Shown one piece after another: positions 1 through 5,361 of a stretch of DNA of 5,361 nt. Source of the stretch: Alphaproteobacteria bacterium (lineage in GTDB: Bacteria > Pseudomonadota > Alphaproteobacteria > Sphingomonadales > Sphingomonadaceae); contig JAHJWA010000267.1 of NCBI GenBank assembly GCA_018828205.1, forward strand, positions 1 to 5,361. Reading direction: 5' to 3'. The notes beneath the pieces were generated by a model. It was not told where the DNA came from. It saw only the letters and a program-made list of their open reading frames with translations, and did not search any database. Both the position numbers and the translations under genes were made by a program. The first letter of the stretch is position 1. Each line of letters starts with the position of its first letter.

Positions 1-405
1 CGGCGCGACCGGCGCGGCCTGCTTGACGGCCTGCGCTGCGACCTGCGCCTGCTGGAAGGAAATGATCGTGGCGGAAGAATTGGTCGGGACGGCCGGAGGC
101 GACGGCGGCGATACGCTGACTAGCGCCTCACCTTCGATCTGGATCGCGGGGACGGCGGCAAGCTTGGGACCATCGACCGGCAAGATCTTGCCGGTCGGCA
201 GATTGCCGGCGTCGCCCTCGGCCGGCTGATCAGGCGCGGCTTTCGGCTCGTTCGTTGGGGGGGTGATCTGGATGAGCTGCGCGATCAGCGCTGCAAAACC
301 GTCATTCGGCGCGTTTTCAGTGGCTTCGCGCGCATCACCCTCGACCGAAGCCGGCTTGGCCTGAAGCTTGTCGAGTGCGGCGAGGAAGGAAGGAAGCGCG
401 ATCAT
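1..405 (-). CDS. fliK: Flagellar hook-length control protein FliK, N-terminal part
   Basis: An open frame begins with ATG at 405 and stays open to the left edge, giving 135 residues (MIALPSFLAALDKLQAKPAS...) with no stop; the rest of the gene lies outside the window. It is the first possible start, since an in-frame TGA lies six codons upstream (424-426). The fragment is low-complexity, rich in Ala, Pro, Gln and Val, with no membrane segment and no signal peptide, as expected for the disordered, exported N-terminal part of FliK that acts as the hook ruler. The conserved C-terminal switch domain that would prove the identity is not in view, so the call rests on gene order (fliF-G-H-I-J-K is common) and composition. 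Another secreted or Pro/Ala-rich flagellar protein is the alternative. The Shine-Dalgarno is weak (CGGA, seven bases or less from the ATG). A (GGAA)3 repeat near the start and a seven-base homopolymer lie inside it. Confidence 0.75.
   Translation of the reverse strand, partial: MIALPSFLAALDKLQAKPASVEGDAREATENAPNDGFAALIAQLIQITPPTNEPKAAPDQPAEGDAGNLPTGKILPVDGPKLAAVPAIQIEGEALVSVSPPSPPAVPTNSSATIISFQQAQVAAQAVKQAAPVAP
257..263. repeat. Seven-base G/C homopolymer inside fliK
   Basis: A run of seven G on the plus strand (seven C in the coding strand) spans the Thr-Pro-Pro codons near residue 49 of FliK. The frame is open on both sides, so the copy shown is intact. Such a run is a possible slippage or sequencing-error site; no effect is shown by the sequence. 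Confidence 0.35.
384..395. repeat. Short tetranucleotide repeat (GGAA)3 at the fliK start
   Basis: Three tandem GGAA units on the plus strand (TTCC on the coding strand) lie in codons 4 to 8 of fliK, encoding part of LPSFL. Tetranucleotide repeats inside a coding start can change the frame when they slip, but three units is below the length normally linked to phase variation, so this is probably chance or codon use. Confidence 0.35.
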
Positions 406-424
406 CGTGAGTCCGTTTGTTGTT

Positions 425-449
425 CACGGTTCTCTCTTCAAGAACCGTG
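425..449. repeat. Perfect 9-bp inverted repeat in the fliJ-fliK gap
   Basis: CACGGTTCT at 425-433 and AGAACCGTG at 441-449 are exact reverse complements around a 7-base loop. It lies wholly in the only non-coding stretch of the cluster. As RNA it would form a firm hairpin between fliJ and fliK. No T-run follows either arm on either strand, so it does not look like an intrinsic terminator. It could be an intercistronic RNA processing or stability hairpin, or an operator for a dimeric regulator. It overlaps the sigma-54-like element at 437-452. The repeat is directly visible; its function is not known. Confidence 0.75.
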
Positions 450-452
450 CCA
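437..452 (-). promoter_or_regulatory. Candidate sigma-54 (RpoN) promoter for fliK
   Basis: The minus strand reads TGGCACGGTTCTTGAA. The sigma-54 consensus is TGGCACG, four bases, TTGCW. Here the -24 block TGGCACG is exact, the spacing is exact and the -12 block reads TTGAA, so the single core departure is A for C in the -12 GC pair (position 438). Transcription would be expected to begin near 426, giving a leader of about 21 nt before the fliK ATG at 405. RpoN with an enhancer-binding activator controls hook and basal-body genes in many bacteria, including Caulobacter among the alphaproteobacteria. No activator site can be identified here. The mismatch in the -12 element and the lack of experimental support keep confidence moderate. 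Confidence 0.45.
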
Positions 453-461
453 GACTTGGAC

Positions 462-845
462 TCAGCGCTCCAGATCGGCGACGATCGCACGGGCCAGGCT
501 GCGCCGGTCTTCCTCCGCACGGCGCATGCGGCGTTCCGCGCTCGCGAGTTCGTCCATCGTCGCATCGGAGCGTTGTTCGGCCTCTTCGGCGTGCTGCTCG
601 CTCAGGGCGCAGAGCTGCTGGAGCTGGTCCTGCATCGCCTTCGCGCCGCGCAGATCGGTGCCGGTCATCGCGTCGTCCTGCCGGGCGTAATGGCGCGCGA
701 GCGAGCGGGTTCTCTCTGCGACGCCGAACAGCCGTCGGCGGGTGGCTTCGGCCTCGGATGCCGCGAGCGCCGAGCGGCTGCGTTCGACGGTGCGGATCCG
801 CTCGAGCAATTGCGCGCGCTTGAGCTTGCGGGGATCAATTTTCAC
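462..845 (-). CDS. fliJ: Flagellar export protein FliJ
   Basis: A 127-residue, highly charged and almost wholly helical protein, rich in Arg, Glu, Ala and Gln with no membrane segment. This fits FliJ, which forms an antiparallel coiled coil that inserts into the FliI ring like the gamma stalk of F1-ATPase, contacts FlhA and helps recycle chaperones. The primary sequence of FliJ is poorly conserved, so the call rests on the coiled-coil pattern, the size (slightly short for the family, roughly 130-150) and the position directly after fliI. The start is a GTG at 845: an in-frame stop lies six codons upstream with no ATG between, and the next in-frame Met is about 60 residues in. The GTG overlaps the end of fliI by 11 nt and has no evident Shine-Dalgarno, so translation probably depends on ribosomes finishing fliI. 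It ends 56 bp before the next start, the only gap in the cluster. Confidence 0.9.
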   Translation of the reverse strand: MKIDPRKLKRAQLLERIRTVERSRSALAASEAEATRRRLFGVAERTRSLARHYARQDDAMTGTDLRGAKAMQDQLQQLCALSEQHAEEAEQRSDATMDELASAERRMRRAEEDRRSLARAIVADLER

Positions 846-2166
846 CGGCGAAGAGCCCGTTCATCTGCATGACCGCGGCCGGGATATCGACATGGCTGCC
901 GATATCCTGCGAGAGGAAATCCACCATTCTCGCGTTGAGCGCGATCGCCTCGTCGAGCAGGGCATCGGTGCCCTTGCGGTAGGCGCCCATCATCACGAGG
1001 TCGCGGTTCGCCTCATAGGTCGCGCTCAGCGCCCGGAAGCGGCGCGCGGCCTTGGCGTGATCGGGGGAGACGATGTCGTTCATCACCCGGCTGAGAGAAG
1101 CGCCGACATCGACCGCCGGATATTGCCCGCGCTGCGCGATTTCGCGCGAGAGCACTATATGTCCGTCGAGAATGGCGCGCGCGGTGTCCACCACCGGATC
1201 GTTCTGATCGTCGCCATCCGCGAGCACGGTGTAGACACCAGTGACGGCGCCGCCGGTTTCTCCCGAATTCCCCGCGCGCTCGATCAGCTTGGTGATGGTG
1301 GCGAGCGCGGAGGGCGGATAGCCGCGCGCCGCACCGGGTTCGCCCAGAAGAATGCCCATTTCGCGCGCGGCATGGGCGACGCGGGTAAGACTGTCGAGGA
1401 TCAGCAGCACGCGCTTGCCCTGACCGCGCAGATGCTCTGCCAACGAGGTCGCCAGCAGCGCGCCGCGCATGCGCAGATTGGCGGCATGATCCGCCGGAAC
1501 CGCGACGATCGCGGTGGTGGCGGCGCGGGGTCCCGACATGTGGCGGCCGACGAAGTCCGAAACCTCGCGGGCGCGCTCGCCGATCAGGCCGACGACCACG
1601 GCATCCGCCCTTGCGCCCTCGACGATCATGTCCATCAGCACCGATTTGCCGACACCCGAGCCCGCCATGATCCCGATCCGCTGGCCCACACCGAAAGTGG
1701 TCAGGGCGTTGAGCGACCGGATACCGCTGTCGAAAGGCTCGGTCACGCGCGAGCGGTCGAGCGCGCTCACGCGGTGCCCCCCCGCGGGCCAGGCGGTGGT
1801 CGATCCGACCGGTCCGCGCCCGTCGATCGGGCTGCCCGAACCATCCACGGCACGCCCGAGGAACTCTTCGCCGACATAGAGCATGCCGGGCTGGCCCTCG
1901 GGCCGCACCACTGCGCCGGGGCGCAGCAGGACGGTATCGCCGAGCATCATCATCATGGTGTGACCGTTGCGAAAACCGATGGCCTCGGCGCGGTGTTCGG
2001 TACCGTTGCCCTGCGCGATCCGGCACAGGCTGCCGATCGGCACGCCCAGCCCCGAGACCTCGATCAGCCCACCGTCGCAAGCGACCACGCGCCCGAAACG
2101 CCGCGGCGCCAGATCGAGCGGCGCCATAGCGACATCGGCGAGGACGCTGTCGATCAGGGCGCGCAT
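835..2166 (-). CDS. fliI: Flagellum-specific export ATPase FliI
   Basis: A 443-residue protein, the usual FliI size. FliI is the hexameric ATPase of the flagellar type III export apparatus, related to the F1-ATPase beta subunit; it hydrolyses ATP to help unfold and load substrates at the membrane gate. A beta-barrel N-terminal domain occupies about 25-95. The Walker A loop AGSGVGKS is at 168-175 with K174, the catalytic Glu is E197 in GLIGERAREV, Walker B is LLILD ending at D258, and the ATP synthase alpha/beta signature PAVDVGASLS is at 350-359. The C-terminal helical domain follows from about 370. The reading frame stays open far upstream into fliH (to about 2442), but homology begins only near the ATG at 2166, which overlaps fliH by 13 nt. 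An in-frame ATG at 2127 would lie after the fliH stop but would trim the N-terminus; neither has a good ribosome site. The gene overlaps fliJ by 11 nt. Oddities are an Ala at 199 where Gly is usual and four Met in a row at 71-74. Confidence 0.98.
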   Translation of the reverse strand: MRALIDSVLADVAMAPLDLAPRRFGRVVACDGGLIEVSGLGVPIGSLCRIAQGNGTEHRAEAIGFRNGHTMMMMLGDTVLLRPGAVVRPEGQPGMLYVGEEFLGRAVDGSGSPIDGRGPVGSTTAWPAGGHRVSALDRSRVTEPFDSGIRSLNALTTFGVGQRIGIMAGSGVGKSVLMDMIVEGARADAVVVGLIGERAREVSDFVGRHMSGPRAATTAIVAVPADHAANLRMRGALLATSLAEHLRGQGKRVLLILDSLTRVAHAAREMGILLGEPGAARGYPPSALATITKLIERAGNSGETGGAVTGVYTVLADGDDQNDPVVDTARAILDGHIVLSREIAQRGQYPAVDVGASLSRVMNDIVSPDHAKAARRFRALSATYEANRDLVMMGAYRKGTDALLDEAIALNARMVDFLSQDIGSHVDIPAAVMQMNGLFAGEN

Positions 2167-2729
2167 GATTCGAAGGCTTCGGCGATCGCGCGGCGCCATT
2201 GCTGCGGGCCGTCCTCGACCCCGCCGTCGTCGGTCTCGACGCGCAGCCCCCCGCGCTCGATGGAAGCATCTGCGCGCAGTTCGAGTTCGGGCGGGACGCT
2301 GTCGCGCACCAGCGCGAGATCTTCGGGGTGGATATGGATGACCCTCTGGTCGTGCTTGCGCTGGAGCATCGCCGCCGCCAGCTCGATCCGGCGTGCGAGC
2401 GCCTCGCAGTCGAGCGCGAGCGGCAGCACCGCGTCGTCGCACAGGGCATGGACGGTGGCGCGCAAGGTCTCGCGCAGCATCTGTGCGCTCTCCAGGTCGA
2501 AACGGGCGAAGGCCAGTTCGATCGTCGCACGCTCGGCGCGTTCGCGGGCGAGCTGCGCCTCGGCATCGGCTTTGGCGGAAATCTGGCCGTCCTCGAAACC
2601 GCTGCGATAGGCTTCGGCAGCGGCATCGACCGCGAGTGGCTCAGCCTCCTCGACAACGACCCGCGCATAGCGCGCGCTGGGGGTGAAGCCGCCGGGCTTG
2701 CCGAGCGCGGAATAGGCTATTCTAGACAT
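2154..2729 (-). CDS. fliH: Flagellar export ATPase regulator FliH
   Basis: A 191-residue protein with FliH features. FliH dimerises, binds the N-terminus of the FliI ATPase, holds it inactive and docks it at the export apparatus and C-ring. After a short N-terminus comes an Ala/Glu-rich helical stretch (about 35-85) opening with the typical EAYRSGFEDGQ pattern. The C-terminal half has the HPEDL motif at 134-138 and a GGLRVETDDG segment at 160-169, which match the E/V-type stator fold of the FliH/HrpE/NolV family. Two starts are possible. The ATG at 2729 overlaps fliG by 8 nt and has GAGGA upstream, but only two bases away. The ATG at 2744 adds five residues (MATRT), overlaps fliG by 23 nt and has no convincing site. 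I chose 2729 on overlap and site; this is not decisive. The gene overlaps fliI by 13 nt. The N-terminal tryptophans of enterobacterial FliH are absent. Confidence 0.93.
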   Translation of the reverse strand: MSRIAYSALGKPGGFTPSARYARVVVEEAEPLAVDAAAEAYRSGFEDGQISAKADAEAQLARERAERATIELAFARFDLESAQMLRETLRATVHALCDDAVLPLALDCEALARRIELAAAMLQRKHDQRVIHIHPEDLALVRDSVPPELELRADASIERGGLRVETDDGGVEDGPQQWRRAIAEAFESCAP

Positions 2730-3741
2730 AGTCCTCGTCGCCATCGCCCATGATGATCTCGCCCTCGGCCATCAGCCGCTTGGCGATCGTCACCACATCC
2801 TTTTGCGCCTGCTCGACTTCGGATTTCTTCACCCGGCCCCGACCCTCGATATCGTCGCGCAGCCCGTCCGCCGCGCGCGAGGACATGGCGCCGAAGAACT
2901 GTTCGCGCTGTTCGGCTTCGATGCCCTTGAGCGCCAGGATCAGCGTGTCGTTCTCGATCTCGCGAAGCAGCACGCCCGTCATCTTCACATCGAGCGCGAA
3001 CAAATGCTCGAACTTGAACATCTCGTTCTCGAGTTCCTTGGCGAGCTTCTTGTCGACCTTGCCGATCGAGGGGATCACGCGTTGCTCGACGCTGCGATGC
3101 GAACGGTTGATGATCTCGGCGGCCTGCTTGATCCCCCCCATGGTGAGCGGGATCGTGCCGTGGAGCTTCTCGATCTTGGCGTTAAGCGTTTGCTCTAGAA
3201 TGGAGATCGCCTGGCGCGAGACCGGCCCCAGCCGCGCGACGCGGTGAAGTACGGGGGTATGGAGGTGCTCGGGCAGCGCCGCCAGCGCGGCGGCCGCCAC
3301 TTCGGTGTCGAGCTGGAGCAGGAGGACGGCGATCGCCTGCGGATGCTCGTCGGAGAGAATTTCCCCGATGATCTGCGGATCGAGCCAGCGGAGCAATCCG
3401 AGCGCCGGCTGGCTCTCGTCTTGCCCCTCGGGCGCGATCTGGCGCATGAGGTTTTCCGTCTTCACCTCGCCCACCGCGCCTTCGAGCAGGCGCCGGACGC
3501 TGGCCACGCGGCCATGGTCGCCGATGCCATTGCCTTCGGTCGAGCGGGAGAACCCCGAGATGGCGTCGATGATCGACTGCGGCTGCACTTCGCCGATCCC
3601 GCACATCGTACCGGCGAGTTGGCGCAGTTCGTCGGGGGTCAGCTGCGAAAGGATCTTCGAGGCATCTTCCTCGGCAAGCAGCATCACCATGATCGCCGCC
3701 TTGTCGGTGCCGCCCAGCGGCAGCGGAGCGGGCAGGCTCAT
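2722..3741 (-). CDS. fliG: Flagellar motor switch protein FliG
   Basis: A 339-residue protein of normal FliG size. FliG sits on the cytoplasmic face of the MS-ring, binds FliF through its N-terminus and FliM through its middle and C-terminus, and receives torque from the stator. The N-terminal domain (about 1-100) starts with a GTDKAAIMVMLL segment typical of FliG. The middle domain carries the EHPQ motif at residues 132-135. The Gly-Gly linker follows at 202-203 (MGGIKQAAEI). In the C-terminal domain the charged torque residues known from E. coli (K264, R281, D288, D289, R297) align with a constant offset of 8 to K272, R289, D296, D297 and K305; the last is a charge-conserving change. The ATG at 3741 overlaps the fliF stop as ATGA and has a good Shine-Dalgarno (GGGAGAG) five bases upstream, so coupled translation with fliF at near-equal levels is likely. 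Identity is certain. Confidence 0.98.
   Translation of the reverse strand: MSLPAPLPLGGTDKAAIMVMLLAEEDASKILSQLTPDELRQLAGTMCGIGEVQPQSIIDAISGFSRSTEGNGIGDHGRVASVRRLLEGAVGEVKTENLMRQIAPEGQDESQPALGLLRWLDPQIIGEILSDEHPQAIAVLLLQLDTEVAAAALAALPEHLHTPVLHRVARLGPVSRQAISILEQTLNAKIEKLHGTIPLTMGGIKQAAEIINRSHRSVEQRVIPSIGKVDKKLAKELENEMFKFEHLFALDVKMTGVLLREIENDTLILALKGIEAEQREQFFGAMSSRAADGLRDDIEGRGRVKKSEVEQAQKDVVTIAKRLMAEGEIIMGDGDEDYV
2732..2736 (-). promoter_or_regulatory. Possible ribosome binding site of fliH (start choice)
   Basis: GAGGA on the minus strand, two bases before the ATG at 2729. The sequence is a fair Shine-Dalgarno match but the spacing is shorter than usual. It lies downstream of the alternative ATG at 2744, so it can only serve the shorter FliH. 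It is weak evidence for the shorter start; coupling to fliG termination may matter more. Confidence 0.35.
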
Positions 3742-5348
3742 GCCGGCTCTCCCGTCCGCGCGTCTTCGGCGAGCAGTCGCCTGAGCGCGAGGACCGCGTC
3801 ATCGGGATTTTCGCGCGCGATCCGCTGGGCCAGTTCGATCTGGCTGTCGAGCGCTTCTCGGTCGTAGGGCACGAGCGCCTGCGAGGGGCCGGCCAGCGCC
3901 GGTGCCCCGTCGCCGGTCTCGGCCTCATCCGCATTATTGGCGGGGCCGCGCAGCGCCTTGATCGCCGGGCGCACGGCCAGCAGCAGGACGAGGAGGACCG
4001 CGAGAATGGCCACGCCATTGCGCACCGCCATGCCGAACCAGCTGGTTTCGTAGAAGGGAATGCCTTCGGCCTCGACCTTCTCGAAGGCACGCATCATTAC
4101 GGTGACCTGATCGCCGCGATCGGCCCTTGCGCCGACGGCGGCCGAAACCAGTTCCTTGACCTTGGCGATATCGGCTGCGCTTGCCTTGGCCAAAGCGGCC
4201 TGATCGATCGCAACGGCGACCGAGAGGTATTTGATCGACCCCGGAGTCAGGTTGGAAACGGAAACCTCGCGGCCCATCTCGTAGACACGGGTGGCGCTGC
4301 TCTCGCCGATACCGTTGGGTTCGGCCTGCGCCGCATCCTCGGGCGCACCGGGGCGCGCTTGCGGATCTGCCGGCGGCGTGTTGGCAAGCACGCCGGGTAT
4401 GCCGCCCGCCTGCATGGCTACGTTCTGCGATTGCTGCGTGGTTTCGCGCCGGACCGATCCGTCCTTGTCGTAAACCTCGCGCGCCGAGGTGACCTCGTCC
4501 ATATTGAGTTCGACCTGCACTTGCGAGGAAAAGGCGCCGCTTCCGAACATCGGGGAGAGCAACTGGTCGACCTGGGCATTGAGCTTGGCCTCCATCTGCG
4601 CCTGCAGATCCATTCGCCCGCTGTTGGGGTCGCGCGCCTGGGTGAGCAATTTGCCGTGCTGGTCGATGACCTTCACCGCATCGATCGCCAGACCCGAAAC
4701 CGAGCCGGCGACCAGATTGGTGATCGCGCTCACCTGGCCGTCTGCGAGCTGGCGGCCGCGCGCCATGCGCACCATGATCGAAGCCGAGGGCGAGACGTCG
4801 TCGCGCACGAAGACCGATCGTTCGGCCTTGGCGATATGGACGCGGACCGCCTCGACCCCGTCGATTTCCATGATGGTGAGCACCAGCTCGCGCTCCTGCG
4901 CCGCGCGCAGGCGATCGCCCTCGAGCGTCCTGCTGGCGCCCATCGGCAGATTGTCGATCATGTCGGTCCCGCTGGCAGGCGCGGCCAGCGACCCATCGGC
5001 GGCGACCAGCATTCTGGCGCGGTAGACATCGTCCTCGTCGACAGTGAGCGTCCCCGAACCATTGTCGATCTTGTAGGGAATGCCCGCCTGGTCGAGCGAG
5101 GCGACCACGCTGGCACGCTCGGAATCGTCGAGCGAGGAATAGAGTACCCGCTGCGGCGCAGGCGACATCATCGCCCAGGTCAGCGCCAGCAGACCGAGAC
5201 CCGCGGTGCCCGCGAACCACGGCAGCATCTTGCGCACCGAGGGTTGCGCCGCGAAGGCTCGCGCGCGTTCGGTGAAGTTGCCCGGCCCGCCGGTGAGCGT
5301 CGAAAGCGCGCCGCCGCCGGTGGGCGCGGTGGGAACGAGTCCGGTCAT
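3738..5348 (-). CDS. fliF: Flagellar MS-ring protein FliF
   Basis: A 536-residue protein, close to the usual FliF length. FliF forms the membrane/supramembrane ring in the inner membrane, the platform on which rotor and export gate assemble. The order of parts is typical: a short Gly/Thr-rich cytoplasmic N-terminus; a first membrane helix at about residues 43-62; a YscJ/FliF-type periplasmic ring domain at about 65-230 (VLYSSLDD, then LEGDRLRAAQERELVLTI); a FliF C-terminal domain at about 250-420 with EVYDKDGSVRRET and GIPGVLANTPP preceding a Pro/Ala/Glu-rich loop (323-350); a second membrane helix at about 442-460; and an acidic cytoplasmic tail whose last ~40 residues (ELAQRIARENPDDAVLALRR) match the FliG-binding helices. 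The ATG at 5348 is the first possible start, because an in-frame TAA lies only one codon upstream. No clear Shine-Dalgarno is visible. The gene overlaps fliG by 4 nt. Family identity is clear; domain limits are estimates. Confidence 0.97.
   Translation of the reverse strand: MTGLVPTAPTGGGALSTLTGGPGNFTERARAFAAQPSVRKMLPWFAGTAGLGLLALTWAMMSPAPQRVLYSSLDDSERASVVASLDQAGIPYKIDNGSGTLTVDEDDVYRARMLVAADGSLAAPASGTDMIDNLPMGASRTLEGDRLRAAQERELVLTIMEIDGVEAVRVHIAKAERSVFVRDDVSPSASIMVRMARGRQLADGQVSAITNLVAGSVSGLAIDAVKVIDQHGKLLTQARDPNSGRMDLQAQMEAKLNAQVDQLLSPMFGSGAFSSQVQVELNMDEVTSAREVYDKDGSVRRETTQQSQNVAMQAGGIPGVLANTPPADPQARPGAPEDAAQAEPNGIGESSATRVYEMGREVSVSNLTPGSIKYLSVAVAIDQAALAKASAADIAKVKELVSAAVGARADRGDQVTVMMRAFEKVEAEGIPFYETSWFGMAVRNGVAILAVLLVLLLAVRPAIKALRGPANNADEAETGDGAPALAGPSQALVPYDREALDSQIELAQRIARENPDDAVLALRRLLAEDARTGEPA
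3747..3753 (-). promoter_or_regulatory. Ribosome binding site of fliG
   Basis: GGGAGAG on the minus strand lies five bases before the fliG ATG at 3741, inside the last codons of fliF. It is the best-placed Shine-Dalgarno in the window and supports the ATGA-overlap start. The other junctions have weak or badly spaced sites, so fliG may be able to start independently while its neighbours rely more on coupling; that last point is inference. Confidence 0.7.
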
Positions 5349-5361
5349 GGCTTAGATGCCC

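Noticed and set aside
23..229. A small plus-strand frame antisense to fliK.
   Set aside because: No ribosome site or domain; its composition mirrors the Pro/Ala-rich fliK strand.
425..449. The fliJ-fliK hairpin as an intrinsic terminator.
   Set aside because: Neither strand has a run of T after the stem; one side continues AACAACAAACGG and the other CCAGACTTGG. The call as a terminator is not supported.
335..565. A small minus-strand frame covering the fliJ end, the gap and the fliK start.
   Set aside because: It reads fliJ and fliK out of phase and is Arg-rich without any family feature.
2167..2442. An upstream extension of the fliI frame that would give a 535-residue protein.
   Set aside because: The extra 92 residues are Arg/Ala-rich and have no FliI-like character, and the region encodes the C-terminal half of FliH in the other frame. 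The ATG at 2166 gives the normal family length.
742..2610. A 622-codon open frame on the plus strand running antisense to fliJ, fliI and fliH.
   Set aside because: It is rich in His, Arg and Ala with low-complexity stretches and has no recognisable domain. It lies opposite clearly conserved FliI and FliH and is what GC-rich third positions produce on the opposite strand.
1013..2668. A 551-codon minus-strand frame overlapping fliI and fliH in another phase.
   Set aside because: Arg/Ser/Pro-rich shadow translation; the same bases encode the Walker motifs of FliI in the correct frame.
5111..5126. TGGCACG on the plus strand inside fliF, resembling a sigma-54 -24 element.
   Set aside because: No TTGC-like -12 block follows at the right spacing, and it points antisense within coding sequence.
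3934..5220. A 428-codon minus-strand frame within fliF.
   Set aside because: Gly/Arg-rich shadow frame; the overlapping frame encodes a complete FliF with both membrane helices.

Overview
The window is a compact block of flagellar basal-body and export genes, all read from the minus strand (right to left in window coordinates). In order of transcription they are fliF (MS-ring), fliG (rotor/switch), fliH (export ATPase regulator), fliI (export ATPase), fliJ (export stalk/chaperone-escort protein) and the 5' part of a gene that by position and composition should be fliK (hook-length control), which runs off the left edge. The high GC content, the strong G/C third-position bias (which creates long antisense shadow frames) and the style of the proteins suggest an alphaproteobacterium, most likely Sphingomonadales (Sphingomonas, Novosphingobium or Erythrobacter type). 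That placement is an impression from the sequence, not a search result.

Layout: the right edge (5349-5361) holds 13 bases upstream of fliF with an in-frame TAA. From 5348 down to 462 coding is continuous and every junction overlaps: fliF/fliG by 4 nt (ATGA), fliG/fliH by 8 nt (or 23 nt with the longer start), fliH/fliI by 13 nt and fliI/fliJ by 11 nt with a GTG start. This points to one translationally coupled mRNA. The only gap is the 56 bp between fliJ and fliK (406-461). It carries a perfect 9-bp inverted repeat and, overlapping it, a near-consensus sigma-54 (RpoN) -24/-12 element facing fliK.

Function: FliF makes the membrane ring that nucleates the basal body. Its cytoplasmic C-terminus binds FliG, which transmits torque from the stator. 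FliH, FliI and FliJ form the cytoplasmic ATPase complex that feeds rod, hook and filament subunits to the export gate. FliK is itself exported and switches substrate specificity when the hook is long enough. Key residues are intact: the Walker A and B motifs and catalytic Glu in FliI, the EHPQ motif and charged torque residues in FliG, and both transmembrane helices in FliF.

I see no RNA genes, mobile elements, CRISPR arrays or foreign-looking islands, and no undescribed system. The most worthwhile lead is the fliJ-fliK gap, which may give fliK its own RpoN-dependent timing inside an otherwise single operon.
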